Source: Alkalimarinus coralli
GTDB taxonomy: Bacteria > Pseudomonadota > Gammaproteobacteria > Pseudomonadales > Oleiphilaceae
DNA: 64,000 nt
NCBI RefSeq assembly: GCF_023650515.1
Contig: NZ_CP096016.1
Location: 1,048,513 to 1,112,512, forward strand
Reading direction: 5' to 3'
In this document: piece by piece, positions 9,504-18,470 of the stretch
Layout of the letters: each line of letters opens with the position of its first letter
Position numbering within the stretch: position 1 is the first letter of the stretch
Notes under the pieces: model-generated
What the model saw: the letters and a program-made list of their open reading frames with translations, nothing else
Told to the model about the DNA's origin: nothing
The model's database searches: none
Program-made: the position numbers and the translations under genes

Positions 9504-10952
9504 ATGGCTAAAACAACGATTCTAATTGTAGAAGATGACAGAGAACTCCGTGAAGCACTCAGCACAACGCTCGAAATTGCTGGATACGAGTGCATTACAG
9601 CTGATTCAGCAGAGTCTGCAATTCCAATACTGGAAAAGCGAACCGTTGAATTGGTCGTTAGTGATGTCAATATGCCAGGCATGAATGGCCATGAGTTACT
9701 AGAGCATATACATCGCCAGTTTCCAGGAATCCCTGCGATGTTGATCACCGCATATGGCCAGATTAGTGATGCAGTCTCTGCTATGCAGTCAGGTGCTGTT
9801 GACTATATTGTTAAGCCGTTTGAGCCAAGTGTACTGATTGAATCAGTAAAGCGCGTGTTAGGAACGGTGAGTACATCAAAAGAGGGGCAGCCTGTTGCTG
9901 AAGATCCGTTTAGTCGACAGTTGTTTCAGCTGGCACGAAAAGTCGCCGCATCTGACTCAACGGTTATGATTGCAGGTGAAAGTGGAACAGGTAAAGAGGT
10001 GTTGGCTCGATACATACATGCCTGCTCGCCGAGAGCCAGCCAGCCATTTATCGCGCTTAATTGTGCTGCAATACCAGAGAATATGCTTGAAGCCATTCTG
10101 TTTGGGCATGAAAAAGGTGCCTATACCGGGGCGTATAACAGTGCGCCTGGAAAGTTCGAGCAGGCGAATGGCGGAACTATCTTGCTGGATGAGATATCTG
10201 AGATGGATTTGGGGCTGCAAGCTAAATTGTTGCGTGTTATTCAGGAACGAGAAGTCGAGCGCGTTGGGGGCAGAAAAACAATTTCGCTAGATGTTCGTGT
10301 TTTAGCGACGACTAACCGAGATTTAAAGGAGTACGTAGCTGAAGGCAAATTTAGGGAAGATTTGTACTATCGCTTAAGCGTATTTCCAATGCAGTGGAAA
10401 CCCTTGAGAGAGAGGCCTTTGGATATCGTTCCGTTAGCAGAAAGATTGTTAAGCGACCATATTGCTAAGATGAAATTGCCGCCGATGGCTTTTGACCAGT
10501 CAGCCAAGTCTGTTATGCAGCAATATGACTGGCCGGGCAATGTTCGCGAGCTGGATAATGCGGTACAAAGAGCGTTAATTCTTCAACAGGGAAATGTTAT
10601 CTCTCAAGCCGACTTATGCCTGGATGCAGGCACGGGCCAAAATTTTGGCGGAGACTCGCTTGCCATGAACCCAGCGAACTCCGCTATTAATCAATATGCG
10701 TCAGACGTTGATGCGCTAACGATGGTGGATGGGCGAACCGAGGACTCACTCGAGATTGATGGTGCCAGCGTACTGGGGCAGGATCTTAAGCAGCGTGAGT
10801 TTAAGATTATTATCGATATGCTTCGCAAAGAAAAAGGCCGTAAAAAACAGACCGCAGAAAAGCTGGGTATCAGTCCGCGAACGCTGAGATACAAGATGGC
10901 TCGCATGAGAGAGTGTGGCATTGATTTGGATGCCGAGATGTCGGCGGCTTAG
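9504..10952 (+). CDS. fleR: FleR, sigma-54-dependent response regulator
   Basis: A 482-residue NtrC-class regulator. The receiver (1-120) has acidic pocket D11/D12, phosphoacceptor D54 in SDVNMPGMNG, the ITAYG switch region and K104 in KPF. The AAA+ core carries Walker A GESGTGKE, the sigma-54 loop as GAYTGA instead of the common GAFTGA (a natural variant), and Walker B TILLDEISEM. A Fis-type HTH lies near the C-terminus (TAEKLGISPRTLRYKMARM). ATG 9504 is chosen because GGAGA is six bases upstream; TTG 9489 and ATG 9501 are less well spaced. Cognate kinase FleS is adjacent. Confidence 0.93.
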   Translation: MAKTTILIVEDDRELREALSTTLEIAGYECITADSAESAIPILEKRTVELVVSDVNMPGMNGHELLEHIHRQFPGIPAMLITAYGQISDAVSAMQSGAVDYIVKPFEPSVLIESVKRVLGTVSTSKEGQPVAEDPFSRQLFQLARKVAASDSTVMIAGESGTGKEVLARYIHACSPRASQPFIALNCAAIPENMLEAILFGHEKGAYTGAYNSAPGKFEQANGGTILLDEISEMDLGLQAKLLRVIQEREVERVGGRKTISLDVRVLATTNRDLKEYVAEGKFREDLYYRLSVFPMQWKPLRERPLDIVPLAERLLSDHIAKMKLPPMAFDQSAKSVMQQYDWPGNVRELDNAVQRALILQQGNVISQADLCLDAGTGQNFGGDSLAMNPANSAINQYASDVDALTMVDGRTEDSLEIDGASVLGQDLKQREFKIIIDMLRKEKGRKKQTAEKLGISPRTLRYKMARMRECGIDLDAEMSAA

Positions 10953-11007
10953 TTCTTGGTTATAAGTTATTAGTTCTTGGTTTTTAAATTTCAATCGTCT
11001 TCAGTCT

Positions 11008-11031
11008 AGGGGCTTTATGCCCCTTTTTTTT
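11008..11031 (+). terminator. Rho-independent terminator after fleR
   Basis: AGGGGC pairs with GCCCCT over a TTTAT loop and is followed by an eight-base T run. It separates fleSR from the fliE operon. Confidence 0.9.
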
Positions 11032-11045
11032 GGGCTGATAAAAAC

Positions 11046-11061
11046 TGGCCTGCTTTATGCT
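11046..11061 (+). promoter_or_regulatory. sigma-54 promoter of the fliE operon
   Basis: TGGCCTG-N4-ATGCT matches the sigma-54 consensus at 9 of 12 positions with GG-N10-GC spacing. It lies just beyond the fleR terminator and 125 bases before fliE. The Pseudomonas fliE operon is RpoN- and FleR-dependent. Confidence 0.6.
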
Positions 11062-11185
11062 TATAACCTTGTAATAACATTTTATTTGTAAATCCTGACA
11101 GAAAATTGGCAGTACGCGGAGTGCCAAAAACGCCATAGCTATTCATGACGTTAGCAGTGCGGGGTTTAAACATGAGGAGGCAAGC

Positions 11186-11560
11186 ATGTCTGGTATAGGT
11201 CAAGTTACAGGCAGAGCTGATATCAATCAGGTTCTGGCGGAGATGCGAAATCTTAAGGCCCAGGTTCAACGGCCAGAGGCTCTGCAAGAGCCGTCTCCTA
11301 CATCGAACGTGACGGCGGTTAAACCGACAGAACCCGCTCAGAGTTTTGGTTCGTTGCTTTCGAGAGCTGTCGATAGTGTTAATGAAACCCAGCAAAACTC
11401 ATCTGCATTAAAAACAGCCTATGAACAGGGTGATCCTACGGTTGATATAACGCGAGTGATGATTGAGTCGCAAAAGGCATCAGTCTCTTTTCAAGCGTTA
11501 ACCCAAGTTCGGAATAAAGTGGTTCAGGCATACGAAGACATTATGAAGATGCCAATTTAA
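11186..11560 (+). CDS. fliE: FliE, MS ring-rod junction protein
   Basis: A 124-residue FliE that joins the FliF ring to the rod and is an early export substrate. The conserved C-terminus is present (the DITRVMIESQKASVSFQ stretch, then LTQVRNKVVQAYEDIMKMPI). The N-terminal 40 residues are polar and variable, as in the family. An excellent GGAGG lies seven bases before the ATG. It begins the fliEFGHIJ unit, although a 212-bp gap with an inverted-repeat element separates it from fliF. Confidence 0.95.
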   Translation: MSGIGQVTGRADINQVLAEMRNLKAQVQRPEALQEPSPTSNVTAVKPTEPAQSFGSLLSRAVDSVNETQQNSSALKTAYEQGDPTVDITRVMIESQKASVSFQALTQVRNKVVQAYEDIMKMPI

Positions 11561-11587
11561 AGGCTCGTCAGGGTTTTATTTTTATTC

Positions 11588-11727
11588 GAGAGCTTTGCAC
11601 GGCGTTATGAGCGAATCAAAGACAAGGCAAAACATGACGAAAAAGCGCAGTTTATGGTCTATAAATGAGCATTTTGAGTCATTTTTTAACGCTGTATTTG
11701 TAAGCGCAGTAGTCGTGCAAAACTCTC
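11588..11727. repeat. 140-bp element with 14-bp terminal inverted repeats
   Basis: GAGAGCTTTGCACG at 11588-11601 is inverted as CGTGCAAAACTCTC at 11714-11727 (13 of 14 positions). It fills most of the fliE-fliF gap and holds no ORF. Size and termini are MITE-like. No second copy is visible in the window. Confidence 0.65.
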
Positions 11728-11772
11728 TATTAAGTTATCGAGCAAGTCAGCGTAAAAAACAGGTGTAAGGTC

Positions 11773-13494
11773 ATGGCTAGCGTTCCTGCAGAAACTAACA
11801 ACAATGTACCCGCTACGACGGATTCAGCAGTGTCTAACCCTATCTCACCGAGTGAGCCGGACAGCGAAATGTTTATGGGCTTTAACAAGCTCAACCTGAT
11901 GCGTCAAATTGGCCTGATGGTCGGTTTGTCAGCCAGTGTCGCTTTAGGCTTGTTCGTTGTGCTTTGGGCTCAGGAACCCAATTATCAGCCTATCATGAGC
12001 AATATTAACAACATGGATATTAATGAAGTGTCCACGTTGCTAAACCAGAACGATATTACCTATAAAATCGACCCTTCGACCGGCGTACTGTTAGTGGAAT
12101 CCAGTGAGATCCATCGGGCAAAACTCAAGCTGGCGGCAGCAGGAATTACTGAAGAGAAACCTGCCGGGTTCGAGCTACTTGACCAGGAACAGGGGCTCGG
12201 AACAAGTCAGTTTATGGAGTCAACTCGTTTTAAAAGAGGGTTGGAGGGCGAGCTATCCAGAACCATATCCAGTTTAAGGAATGTTAGAAGTGCACGGGTT
12301 CATCTCGCCATTCCAAAGCGTTCAGTATTTGTCAGAGATACCAGAAAACCAACCGCATCTGTTTTTGTCGAGGTGTTTAGTGGGCGGCCATTAGCCAAGG
12401 GGCAGGTTGATTCGGTGGTTAACCTGGTTGCTGGTAGTGTGCCAGAGATGAACAAAGAAGACGTCACGGTTGTCGATCAAAAGGGGAACCTGTTATCCCA
12501 ACAAGATGAAAGCTCGGAAGATCGTTTGGCGTCCCGTGAATTTGACTACTCGCGAAAAATGGAAAAAGTACTTAATGGGCGGGTTTCGAGCATTTTAGAG
12601 CCCATACTAGGCAGTGGCCGTTTTAGATCCGAAGTCTCAGCAGAAGTAGACTTTACCTCGGTCGAGCAGGCTGAGGAGATATTTAACCCTGATATGCAGG
12701 CCATTCGCAGTGAGCAAACGCTTGATGAGCAGCGTGTGGCGGGTACCCAGGGTGGCATCCCCGGCGCTTTATCAAACCAGCCTCCAGGGGACGCGACCGT
12801 GCCAGAAGTTGCAGGTGAAGCGGGCGGGGAAGGTGCCGCTGGCGTTTCTGACCTGCGAAAACAGACAACCCGAAACTATGAAGTTGACCGCACTGTTAGT
12901 TACACCAAGCAACAACCAGGACGAATAAAACGGCTGACTGTTGCCGTGGCGATTGATGATATTCGTAAGGTCAACCCTGAAACCGGTGAGGTTAGCTTTG
13001 CTCCGTGGTCTGAAGGTGAGCTTCAACGCTTAACCTTGTTAGTGAGAAATGCCGTAGGTTACTCCGCTTCCAGAGGTGATAGCGTCAATGTAATCAACAC
13101 GCCTTTTGCTCCAGAAGAGATTATCCCCTTTGAAGAAACGCCATTATGGCAGCAGCCTTGGCTGCTGGATTATGTAAAGCCCATTATGGCCGGTATCGTG
13201 ATTTTGATTCTTGTACTAGGTTTAGTAAGACCGACACTAAAAAGTCTGGCACAAAGTGGCCAGCAGGCCAAAGAGCTTGCTTTAGCGGGTGACGAAGATG
13301 GTTTGGCTGAGCTTGACCAGTTGGGGGAAGGTGCACCAGAAGGGAAAGTAACCTTAAGCTCAACGGATGAATTCCTTTTACCTGGCGCATCAGAGGGGTA
13401 TGATAAACAACTGAACGCGCTAAAAGGATTAGTGGTAGAAGATCCAGCGAGAGTGGCACAAGTGGTAAGACAATGGGTGAATGCTGATGACTGA
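11773..13494 (+). CDS. fliF: FliF, flagellar MS-ring protein
   Basis: A 573-residue ring protein of the inner membrane. Transmembrane segments lie at about residues 42-62 (GLMVGLSASVALGLFVVLW) and 463-485 (VKPIMAGIVILILVLGLV). Between them are the YscJ/FliF ring-building motifs (the region around GFELLDQEQGLGTSQFME, then RTISSLRNVRSARVHLAIPK) and the C-terminal ring domain. The acidic C-terminus (about 520-573) is the FliG-binding tail. It overlaps fliG by eight bases, suggesting translational coupling. Confidence 0.96.
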   Translation: MASVPAETNNNVPATTDSAVSNPISPSEPDSEMFMGFNKLNLMRQIGLMVGLSASVALGLFVVLWAQEPNYQPIMSNINNMDINEVSTLLNQNDITYKIDPSTGVLLVESSEIHRAKLKLAAAGITEEKPAGFELLDQEQGLGTSQFMESTRFKRGLEGELSRTISSLRNVRSARVHLAIPKRSVFVRDTRKPTASVFVEVFSGRPLAKGQVDSVVNLVAGSVPEMNKEDVTVVDQKGNLLSQQDESSEDRLASREFDYSRKMEKVLNGRVSSILEPILGSGRFRSEVSAEVDFTSVEQAEEIFNPDMQAIRSEQTLDEQRVAGTQGGIPGALSNQPPGDATVPEVAGEAGGEGAAGVSDLRKQTTRNYEVDRTVSYTKQQPGRIKRLTVAVAIDDIRKVNPETGEVSFAPWSEGELQRLTLLVRNAVGYSASRGDSVNVINTPFAPEEIIPFEETPLWQQPWLLDYVKPIMAGIVILILVLGLVRPTLKSLAQSGQQAKELALAGDEDGLAELDQLGEGAPEGKVTLSSTDEFLLPGASEGYDKQLNALKGLVVEDPARVAQVVRQWVNADD

Positions 13495-14518
13495 TGAGCA
13501 GGCGGGTGGCGCTGATAAGAAACTTCCCAAGATAGGGCGAGTAGATGCAGCGGCTATCCTTTTGATGTCTTTAGGTGAGGCGGATGCTGCGCAAATTCTT
13601 AAGCATATGGGGCCAAAAGAAGTTCAGCGAGTAGGTACAGCGATGACGCAGCTTGCTGATGTGACCCAGGAACAAGTAGAAGCGGTGACAGGGCAGTTTC
13701 TTGAAGCGGTTGGTGACCAGACCGGTATGGGGATTGGTGCTGACGACTACATTAGAACCATGTTGACTCAGGCATTGGGTGAAGACAAAGCATCGAGCCT
13801 GATTGACCGAATCCTGATCGGTGGAAATACCACAGGGTTAGACACCTTAAAGTGGATGGAATCTCGATCTGTCGCAGACATTATTCGATACGAACACCCT
13901 CAGATCCAGGCTATTGTTGTCTCTTATCTAGACCCCGATCAGGCAGCAGAGGTGCTGACTAACTTTGACGAAAAAGTCAGGCTTGATATCGTCATGAGAG
14001 TTGCAGCACTGGATGCGGTACACCCCCAGGCACTGCAAGAACTAAATGCGATTCTCGAGAAGCAGTTTTCAGGTAGCTCTTCGACTAAAACCAGTAAAAT
14101 TGGTGGCGTTAAGCGTGCCGCAGATATCATGAACTTCCTGGATAGTAGTGTAGAAGGGGAGTTGATGGATAGCATTAAAGAGACCGATGCTGACTTGGGT
14201 AGTGAAATTGAGGACTTAATGTTTGTCTTTGACAACCTCAAAGATGTTGATGACCGCGGAATCCAGGCTCTGTTAAGAGAGGTCTCATCGGATGTGCTTA
14301 TTATTGCGTTAAAAGGCTCCGATGAAGAGTTGAAAGAAAAAATCTTTAACAATATGTCTAAGCGTGCAGCCGAATTGCTCAGAGATGACCTCGAAGCAAA
14401 AGGCCCAGTTAAACTGAGCGAAGTAGAAGGGGCGCAAAAAGATATCTTAACGATTGCTCGCAGAATGGCTGATGCCGGAGAAATTTCACTGGGCGGTGCT
14501 GGCGAAGAGATGATATAA
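13487..14518 (+). CDS. fliG: FliG, rotor switch protein
   Basis: A 343-residue C-ring protein that binds FliF and FliM and transmits torque to the stators. The N-terminal domain starts GRVDAAAILLMSLGEADAA. The EHPQ motif is present as RYEHPQIQAIVVSYLDP. The C-terminal torque helix carries the charged residues (DDRGIQALLREV and MSKRAAELLRDDLE). ATG 13487 is chosen because GGGTGA is six bases upstream; ATG 13481 would leave no spacing. Confidence 0.96.
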   Translation: MTDEQAGGADKKLPKIGRVDAAAILLMSLGEADAAQILKHMGPKEVQRVGTAMTQLADVTQEQVEAVTGQFLEAVGDQTGMGIGADDYIRTMLTQALGEDKASSLIDRILIGGNTTGLDTLKWMESRSVADIIRYEHPQIQAIVVSYLDPDQAAEVLTNFDEKVRLDIVMRVAALDAVHPQALQELNAILEKQFSGSSSTKTSKIGGVKRAADIMNFLDSSVEGELMDSIKETDADLGSEIEDLMFVFDNLKDVDDRGIQALLREVSSDVLIIALKGSDEELKEKIFNNMSKRAAELLRDDLEAKGPVKLSEVEGAQKDILTIARRMADAGEISLGGAGEEMI

Positions 14519-14542
14519 CGATGAACCGTTGTGAGGTTCAAT

Positions 14543-15625
14543 ATGCCAGATAAAAAAAGTAATCGGATTCCTGCTGATCAGTTAACTGCATATGAGCGAT
14601 GGGAACTGCCATCTATGCAGCCGGGAGGGAATGACGTTATTCGCTCGCAGGTGTCATCAGCCGAGATACCGGTTAAACCACTAACCGCAGCTGATCTAGA
14701 GAAGATACGGCTAGAGGCTTATCAAGCCGGTTTTGATCAGGGAAAAGAGGAAGGGTTACAGGCCGGTCATAAGGAAGGGCTTGAAAAAGGCTTTCAGGAA
14801 GGGCTTGAAAGCGGTAAGCAACAAGGCCTTCAGGAAGGTCAGGCAGCAGGACAACAGCAAAAGCAGAGTGAGATTGATGAAAATATCGCTCGACTGAACA
14901 GCATAATGAAGCAACTGCTTGACCCAATAAAGCTGCATGAAGACGAGCTTGAAGAGGCTTTGCTGAATCTTGTGCTGGCAATTAGCCGCGCAGTGATAAT
15001 GCGAGAGCTATCTATTGATAGCCAACAAGTTCGCAAAACGCTCAGCGATGCATTAGCGTCACTGCCAACAAGCGCGTCAAATGTAAAAGTCTGGGTCAAT
15101 AGTGAAGATTTCGAAACGGTCGTGGCTGTTACCGACGCTATTGCAGAAGGTGTTCAGGTTATTAAATCTGATGAAATTTTACCTGGTGGGTGTAAGGTTG
15201 AAACCCTGCACAGCCAGATAGATGCAACGGTAGAAAAGCGTTTTCAGAAAACAGTTCAACAGATGCTGGATCAGCACTCCTCAAGCTTGCCAACTGATGA
15301 AGTACCGGACTTGGCAGACTCTATGGACGATATGACAGACTTTCACCGGGACGTGCTTGAAAGTGAAGAGGACGAAAATGCACACGGACAGAGCCCTGAC
15401 GGAAATAGCGCTGACGGAAATAGCCCTGACGGAATTGACAAGCCATCTTTAGACAGTGAAGCTGAAGATGGGACAGATAGCATAAAAGAAAACCCCTCCT
15501 CAGATTTATCAAGTGAGACTCAAACCTCTAACTTAATGACTGAATCTTCTGGCTCGACGGCAGAGCCGCCTAACCCGGCGACCCAGCCTGGTGATGACTC
15601 AAATGAACCTTCCCGAGAGAATTAA
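14543..15625 (+). CDS. fliH: FliH, export ATPase regulator, with long acidic C-terminal extension
   Basis: A 360-residue FliH, clearly longer than the usual 230-270. Residues about 55-110 hold glycine-spaced helical repeats ([19 protein letters not shown] type) that are typical of the family. The conserved FliI-binding domain runs to about residue 245 ([29 protein letters not shown]). The last 115 residues are acidic, Ser/Asp/Pro-rich and look disordered, with a 15-bp DNA repeat inside. ATG 14543 has TGAGGT five bases upstream; GTG 14531 is an alternative. Its 3' end overlaps fliI by 23 bases. Confidence 0.92.
   Translation: MPDKKSNRIPADQLTAYERWELPSMQPGGNDVIRSQVSSAEIPVKPLTAADLEKIRLEAYQAGFDQGKEEGLQAGHKEGLEKGFQEGLESGKQQGLQEGQAAGQQQKQSEIDENIARLNSIMKQLLDPIKLHEDELEEALLNLVLAISRAVIMRELSIDSQQVRKTLSDALASLPTSASNVKVWVNSEDFETVVAVTDAIAEGVQVIKSDEILPGGCKVETLHSQIDATVEKRFQKTVQQMLDQHSSSLPTDEVPDLADSMDDMTDFHRDVLESEEDENAHGQSPDGNSADGNSPDGIDKPSLDSEAEDGTDSIKENPSSDLSSETQTSNLMTESSGSTAEPPNPATQPGDDSNEPSREN
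15392..15436 (+). repeat. three-copy 15-bp in-frame repeat in fliH
   Basis: Three head-to-tail copies of AGCCCTGACGGAAAT (copies 2 and 3 each differ by one base) encode [15 protein letters not shown]. They lie within the acidic extension of FliH. Because the unit is a multiple of three, copy-number change would keep the frame. Confidence 0.9.
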
Positions 15626-16973
15626 ACAATATCAAGGCCTGGTGCCTCAAGAGGTGCCGCCAGAGGTAACTGGGCGGCTCACCCGTATGGTCGGGCTAAC
15701 GCTTGAGGCCGTAGGTTGTCCGATGGTCGTTGGCGAACGCTGTTTAATCGTGGGCAGTGGTTTGCAGCCTGTAGAGGCAGAGGTGGTCGGGTTTGACGGT
15801 GAGAGAATGTTTTTAATGCCGTTAACCGCCATTGATGGTTTGAAACCGGGGGCACGGGTTATTCCTATTGATAGTGCAGGCCATATCCCTGTTGGTTTTA
15901 ATTTGTTAGGTCGGGTGATAAATGGTGCGGCTGAGCCGCTTGACAACTTAGGGCCTTTACAGCCAAACGCTCACATTCCTTATAACGGTCAAACCATTAA
16001 CCCGTTGGATCGTGCGCCAATAAGAGAGTCAATGGATGTGGGTATACGTGCAATCAACAGCATGTTATCGGTCGGCACAGGACAGCGCCTGGGGCTTTTT
16101 GCTGGCAGTGGCGTTGGTAAAAGTATGCTGCTGGGAATGATGACAAAGTTTACATCGGCAGACATTACCATCGTCGGGTTAATCGGTGAGCGTGGCCGAG
16201 AAGTAAAGGAGTTTATTGAAGATATTTTGGGGCCAGAAGGGTTGGCGAAATCTGTTGTCATTGCAGCGCCCGCCGACGACTCTCCATTGATGAGACTTCG
16301 CGCGGCGATGTTAACAACGCGTGTTGCTGAGTACTTCAGAGATCAAGGTAAAAATGTTCTTCTGTTGATGGACTCGCTAACTCGCTATGCACAAGCTCAA
16401 AGAGAGATTGCGTTGGCTGTTGGCGAGCCTCCTGCAACCAAGGGATATCCGCCATCGGTGTTTGCAAAACTACCCCAGCTGGTAGAGCGGGCAGGAAATG
16501 GGCGGCCGGGAGGTGGCTCAATCACCGCGTTCTATACGGTACTTACAGAAGGGGATGACCAGCAGGATCCTATTGCAGATGCGTCAAGGGCAATTCTTGA
16601 TGGTCATATTGTGCTATCCAGACGCTTGGCAGAGGAGGGGCACTATCCCGCTATTGATGTGGAAGCCTCGATTAGCCGGGTAATGCCTCACATCGTAAGT
16701 CCTGAACATATGAAAAATGCGCAGAAATTCAAACAGGTATACGCCCGATACCAGCAAGCAAAAGACCTTATAAGCGTTGGCGCCTATGTGCCTGGCTCAG
16801 ACCCTGAAACAGACTTTGCGATTGAGCGTATTGAGCCTATGAAACGGTTTTTACAGCAAAGTTTGCATGATAAGTCCCCTTACCCGATGAGCGTTGAAGC
16901 GTTGGCGCAGGTCATTGGTGAAGGCGGCGGTGCTGCACAACCTGAAACTGAGCAAAACCAGGCCCAATCTTAG
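15603..16973 (+). CDS. fliI: FliI, flagellar export ATPase
   Basis: A 456-residue ATPase of the type III export apparatus, related to F1-beta. Walker A is [15 protein letters not shown], followed by [13 protein letters not shown] and Walker [17 protein letters not shown]. The ATPase signature appears as [18 protein letters not shown]. It works with FliH and FliJ at the base of the export gate. ATG 15603 is chosen with GGTGA upstream; GTG 15591 or ATG 15594 would add three to four residues. It starts inside the fliH tail. Confidence 0.96.
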   Translation: MNLPERIKQYQGLVPQEVPPEVTGRLTRMVGLTLEAVGCPMVVGERCLIVGSGLQPVEAEVVGFDGERMFLMPLTAIDGLKPGARVIPIDSAGHIPVGFNLLGRVINGAAEPLDNLGPLQPNAHIPYNGQTINPLDRAPIRESMDVGIRAINSMLSVGTGQRLGLFAGSGVGKSMLLGMMTKFTSADITIVGLIGERGREVKEFIEDILGPEGLAKSVVIAAPADDSPLMRLRAAMLTTRVAEYFRDQGKNVLLLMDSLTRYAQAQREIALAVGEPPATKGYPPSVFAKLPQLVERAGNGRPGGGSITAFYTVLTEGDDQQDPIADASRAILDGHIVLSRRLAEEGHYPAIDVEASISRVMPHIVSPEHMKNAQKFKQVYARYQQAKDLISVGAYVPGSDPETDFAIERIEPMKRFLQQSLHDKSPYPMSVEALAQVIGEGGGAAQPETEQNQAQS

Positions 16974-17028
16974 TAAAGACGGACTTAGTAAAAACGGCCT
17001 CAGTAAATCGGCCCCTGTAAAGATAGCC
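16969..17028 (+). repeat. four-copy degenerate 15-bp tandem repeat between fliI and fliJ
   Basis: The units CTTAGTAAAGACGGA, CTTAGTAAAAACGGC, CTCAGTAAATCGGCC and CCTGTAAAGATAGCC follow one another without spacing. The array covers the fliI stop codon (16971-16973) and reaches 10 bases from the fliJ start. Confidence 0.75.
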
Positions 17029-17038
17029 AAGGCTTGTT

Positions 17039-17470
17039 ATGAGAAGATCAAAAAGGTTACAAGTTGTTCTTGAATTGGCAAAAAGAAAAGAGGATGAGGC
17101 GTTAAAGGCGATGCAGACCGCGCAAAGTAGCCTCAATCAGCAGCGCGCTAAATTACAGGAACTTATTCAATATCAGCAAGAGTATCAACAAGCCCTGCGT
17201 GATGCGTTTTCTACTGGCGCGACCGCAGAGAACTGCGCCACATACCAACACTTTCTTTCTCAAGTGGGCGGGGCGATCGAGCAGCAGCAGAAAGCTGTTA
17301 CGCTGGCAGAAGAGCAATTCAGTAAAGCCAGACTTCATTGGCAATCACTTTACGAAAAACAGAAAGGTATGGATGGCTTGATAGACCGGTTTAGAGATGA
17401 AGAAGACCGGGAAATTGATAAAAAAGAACAACAGATGATCGACGAGCTTTCCCAGCGTAAGCGGCACTAA
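17039..17470 (+). CDS. fliJ: FliJ, flagellar export stalk protein
   Basis: A 143-residue protein that is nearly all antiparallel coiled coil, the hallmark of FliJ, which sits in the central pore of the FliI hexamer. It starts RRSKRLQVVLELAKRKEDEA and ends with the charged helix DRFRDEEDREIDKKEQQ, typical of the family. It is the last gene of the fliE operon. The next gene begins 229 bases later and opens a chemotaxis block rather than fliK. Confidence 0.92.
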   Translation: MRRSKRLQVVLELAKRKEDEALKAMQTAQSSLNQQRAKLQELIQYQQEYQQALRDAFSTGATAENCATYQHFLSQVGGAIEQQQKAVTLAEEQFSKARLHWQSLYEKQKGMDGLIDRFRDEEDREIDKKEQQMIDELSQRKRH

Positions 17471-17699
17471 CCTCAACGCTCTTGAGCTGTCTGATACTCC
17501 TTTTTTACACCTCTCTTTTCTAAACCCCCTTATATCTCTGGTTTTTATCATCAGTTATTGAAATCTATGGATTTTTTTAGCAAATTCCGAAAAGCCGACT
17601 AGAGTTAGGTAATAGATGGCGCATAGTGCTGGGGCCTGTTGTGGCTTGCTGTGTGTGCACAATGAAGATGGAGCAGTAAGGTTATAAGCGGATTTTAGC

Positions 17700-17975
17700 A
17701 TGAGTGGTATGGCTGAATTAGTTCTCGAAAGTAATTGTGGAATAGCTCAAGCAGAAGCGCTGAGTAGCCAGTTGGAAAAGATATTCCAGGAAAGCAGCCC
17801 GGTAGTTATTGATGGCTCTGAAGTAATGAGAGTCGATACTGCTGTGCTGCAGCTTTTGGGGTCATTCTTTTCTGCCATGGATGAGGCAGGTGTTGCTGCA
17901 TCCTGGAAGGAGCCTTCAGATGTTTTATGTTGTTCCGCTGCTACATTAGGGTTAAAAGAGCTACTTCGACTTTAG
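17700..17975 (+). CDS. STAS-domain protein at the head of the second chemotaxis block
   Basis: A 91-residue single STAS domain (SpoIIAA-like fold) covering the whole protein. Hydrophobic strands and the VVIDGSEVMRVDTAVLQLL segment match the conserved loop-helix of anti-sigma-factor antagonists. The usual phospho-Ser position in the D-S-S motif is occupied here by D-T. It is 63 bases before cheY and probably co-transcribed. Partner and function are unknown. Candidates are binding to the ATPase-phosphatase HsbR encoded 7 kb downstream, or acting inside the CheA array. Confidence 0.75.
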   Translation: MSGMAELVLESNCGIAQAEALSSQLEKIFQESSPVVIDGSEVMRVDTAVLQLLGSFFSAMDEAGVAASWKEPSDVLCCSAATLGLKELLRL

Positions 17976-18038
17976 ATCGCTTGATGTTCAACCCTAACCG
18001 TCAAATACAAACAATTAACCTAAAATATGGAGTTACAG

Positions 18039-18401
18039 ATGGCAATAATTTTGGCTGTAGATGATTCAGCATCCATGCGCCAAATGGTGAGTTTCACGCT
18101 TAAAGGCGCGGGGCACCAAGTTGTTGAAGCCGCAGACGGACAGCAGGCACTGGAAAAAGCAAAAGAAACTCAGGTGGATCTGGTTCTCTCTGATGTAAAT
18201 ATGCCGGTCATGGATGGTTTGACACTGGTAAAAGAGTTAAGAGCGTTACCCAATTATAAATTCACTCCTATTTTGATGTTAACGACAGAGTCAACAGGCG
18301 ACAAAAAAATGGAGGGTAAACAGGCGGGTGCAACAGGTTGGCTTGTTAAGCCTTTTAACCCTGATCAGTTGCTGGCCACGATAAAAAAAGTGCTGGGCTA
18401 A
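18039..18401 (+). CDS. cheY: CheY-type response regulator (block 2)
   Basis: A 120-residue stand-alone receiver. D8/D9 form the acidic pocket, D52 is the phosphoacceptor (SDVNMPVMDG), TTES is the switch Thr region and K102-P follows (WLVKPFNPDQ). It resembles the PilG/CheY-like receivers paired with non-motor CheA systems more than the flagellar CheY at 40306. ATG 18039 is preceded six bases by GGAG. It is followed 69 bases later by cheA and is the likely phosphotransfer target of that kinase. Confidence 0.88.
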   Translation: MAIILAVDDSASMRQMVSFTLKGAGHQVVEAADGQQALEKAKETQVDLVLSDVNMPVMDGLTLVKELRALPNYKFTPILMLTTESTGDKKMEGKQAGATGWLVKPFNPDQLLATIKKVLG

Positions 18402-18470
18402 CGGCGTATTGAGTGACATACATGCTTTTCGATAGCATTTTAACAAACATATAAATGTTGGTTCTGGGCC

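Noticed and set aside
13939-14541. 200-codon minus-strand ORF over fliG
   Set aside because: Ser/Ile-rich antisense frame of the conserved fliG sequence; composition is typical of a shadow ORF.
17579-17601. GCCGACTA resembling a sigma-28 -10 box upstream of the STAS-cheY-cheA block
   Set aside because: No acceptable -35 box at the right distance; the promoter of this block remains unidentified.
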